Part shown: one piece after another, positions 5,009 through 5,243 of the stretch
How the letters are laid out: each line of letters starts with the position of its first letter
How positions within the stretch are numbered: the stretch's first letter is position 1
Source: Chloroflexota bacterium
GTDB taxonomy: Bacteria; Chloroflexota; Anaerolineae; B4-G1; DUEL01
Length of the DNA: 5,243 nt
Direction: 5' to 3'
Assembly: GCA_017743275.1 (NCBI GenBank)
Contig: JAGHZG010000155.1
Location: 1-5,243, forward strand
Position numbers and translations under genes: made by a program
The notes under the pieces: model-generated
The model's input: only the letters and a program-made list of their open reading frames with translations
Database searches by the model: none
What the model was told of the DNA's origin: nothing

Positions 5009-5043
5009 AACTTGCCTGGCACTTTGAAAGTGCCAGGCAAGTT
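5009..5043. repeat. 35-base palindrome with 17-bp arms
   Basis: Arms 5009-5025 and 5027-5043 (AACTTGCCTGGCACTTT and its complement) are perfect around a single central base. The outermost base overlaps the stop codon of the phosphoesterase gene, and the other side is 7 bases from the tRNA -35 box. No T tract follows on the minus strand. It may end or stabilise the phosphoesterase transcript, insulating the tRNA promoter, or it may be an interspersed palindromic repeat. Confidence 0.8.
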
Positions 5044-5243
5044 TATGTGGATGCCCCGCGCAGCATAGACGCCACCCAGAGCCGCGCCGGATGCTCCACC
5101 CGCTCCAGTTCGGCGATGACTCTCTCCACGTCGTAGGCCACCCGCCGCAGGGTGACGGTGCACTCCGGGCCGCTGAAGTCCAGAATCGCGTACCCGGCGC
5201 GCGGATCACCGTCCAGCGGCAGGCCCACGCTCCCCCCATTGAC
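5043..5243 (-). CDS. Calcineurin-like phosphoesterase, C-terminal part (5' end outside window)
   Basis: 66 residues open to the right edge of the window: VNGGSVGLPLDGDPRAGYAI, then LDF...VTLRRVAYDVERVIAELE and a short tail ending in GAST. The N-x-GSVG-P-DGDPRA-YA-LD pattern followed by RRV-YDVE is characteristic of the C-terminus of small YfcE/MJ0936-type metallophosphoesterases (Metallophos_2). Here NGGSVG stands in place of the more usual NPGSVG. The metal-binding D-x-H, GNCD and GHTH motifs would lie upstream, beyond the window. Such enzymes hydrolyse phosphomono- or diesters; the substrate cannot be told. The methionine at 5228 is internal, not the start. The stop overlaps the palindrome by one base, and the tRNA gene follows about 80 bases later on the same strand. 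Confidence 0.8.
   Translation of the reverse strand, partial: VNGGSVGLPLDGDPRAGYAILDFSGPECTVTLRRVAYDVERVIAELERVEHPARLWVASMLRGAST

Noticed and set aside
4952..5239. Open frame of 95 codons on the minus strand running through the palindrome and tRNA promoter
   Set aside because: It is in a different frame from the phosphoesterase and runs on into the palindrome, the tRNA promoter and the tRNA 5' end; no domain is seen.

Overview
The window is about 5.2 kb of GC-rich bacterial DNA. It combines an ABC-transporter operon, a stand-alone SIS isomerase, a DUF2905 protein, a tRNA gene without an encoded CCA, and several GC-rich intergenic hairpin repeats. This mix would fit a thermophilic Chloroflexota-like genome. 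That placement is an inference from gene content and general look and is not proven by any marker gene here.

Plus strand, left part (1-1784): two translationally coupled inner-membrane permeases of a BmpA/NupPQ-type (nucleoside or simple-sugar) ABC importer. The first is cut by the window edge and overlaps the second by 4 bases (ATGA). Seven bases after the second stop codon comes a repeat block (1792-1877) that starts with GTAACTATTCAG and ends in a perfect 16-bp hairpin. That hairpin is joined directly to a PIN-domain toxin-like gene (about 1879-2289) whose first strand, with the catalytic Asp, is missing. The PIN remnant and the next gene converge on a 12-bp GC hairpin.

Minus strand, right part (5243 to 2327, read right to left): the C-terminal end of a calcineurin-like phosphoesterase; a 17-bp-armed palindrome; a tRNA-Gly(CCC) with a near-perfect promoter and an intrinsic terminator; an eight-helix membrane protein built from two repeated halves; a 347-bp transposon-like element; a SIS-domain protein carrying the GlmS isomerase active-site residues but no glutaminase domain; and a small DUF2905 membrane protein.

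The main discovery is the element at 3636-3982. It has perfect 9-bp terminal inverted repeats (GTAACTATT...AATAGTTAC) and is flanked by a perfect 8-bp direct repeat (CAGAATTT at 3628-3635 and 3983-3990). It encodes no transposase, so it looks like a MITE, and the GTAA ends plus 8-bp duplication point to IS66-family mobilisation. Removing the element and one duplication restores an uninterrupted operon: the membrane-protein gene would end in TGG TAG, followed 10 bases later by the SIS start codon, whose Shine-Dalgarno lies in those 10 bases. The insertion hit the stop codon, and the element's own end (G-TAA) supplies a new stop, leaving the protein unchanged. Inside, the element holds an imperfect terminal palindrome and two tandem units of about 115 bp, each with a pair of hairpins. 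The same 12-base end recurs beside the truncated PIN gene, so this repeat family appears to have acted at least twice in the window.
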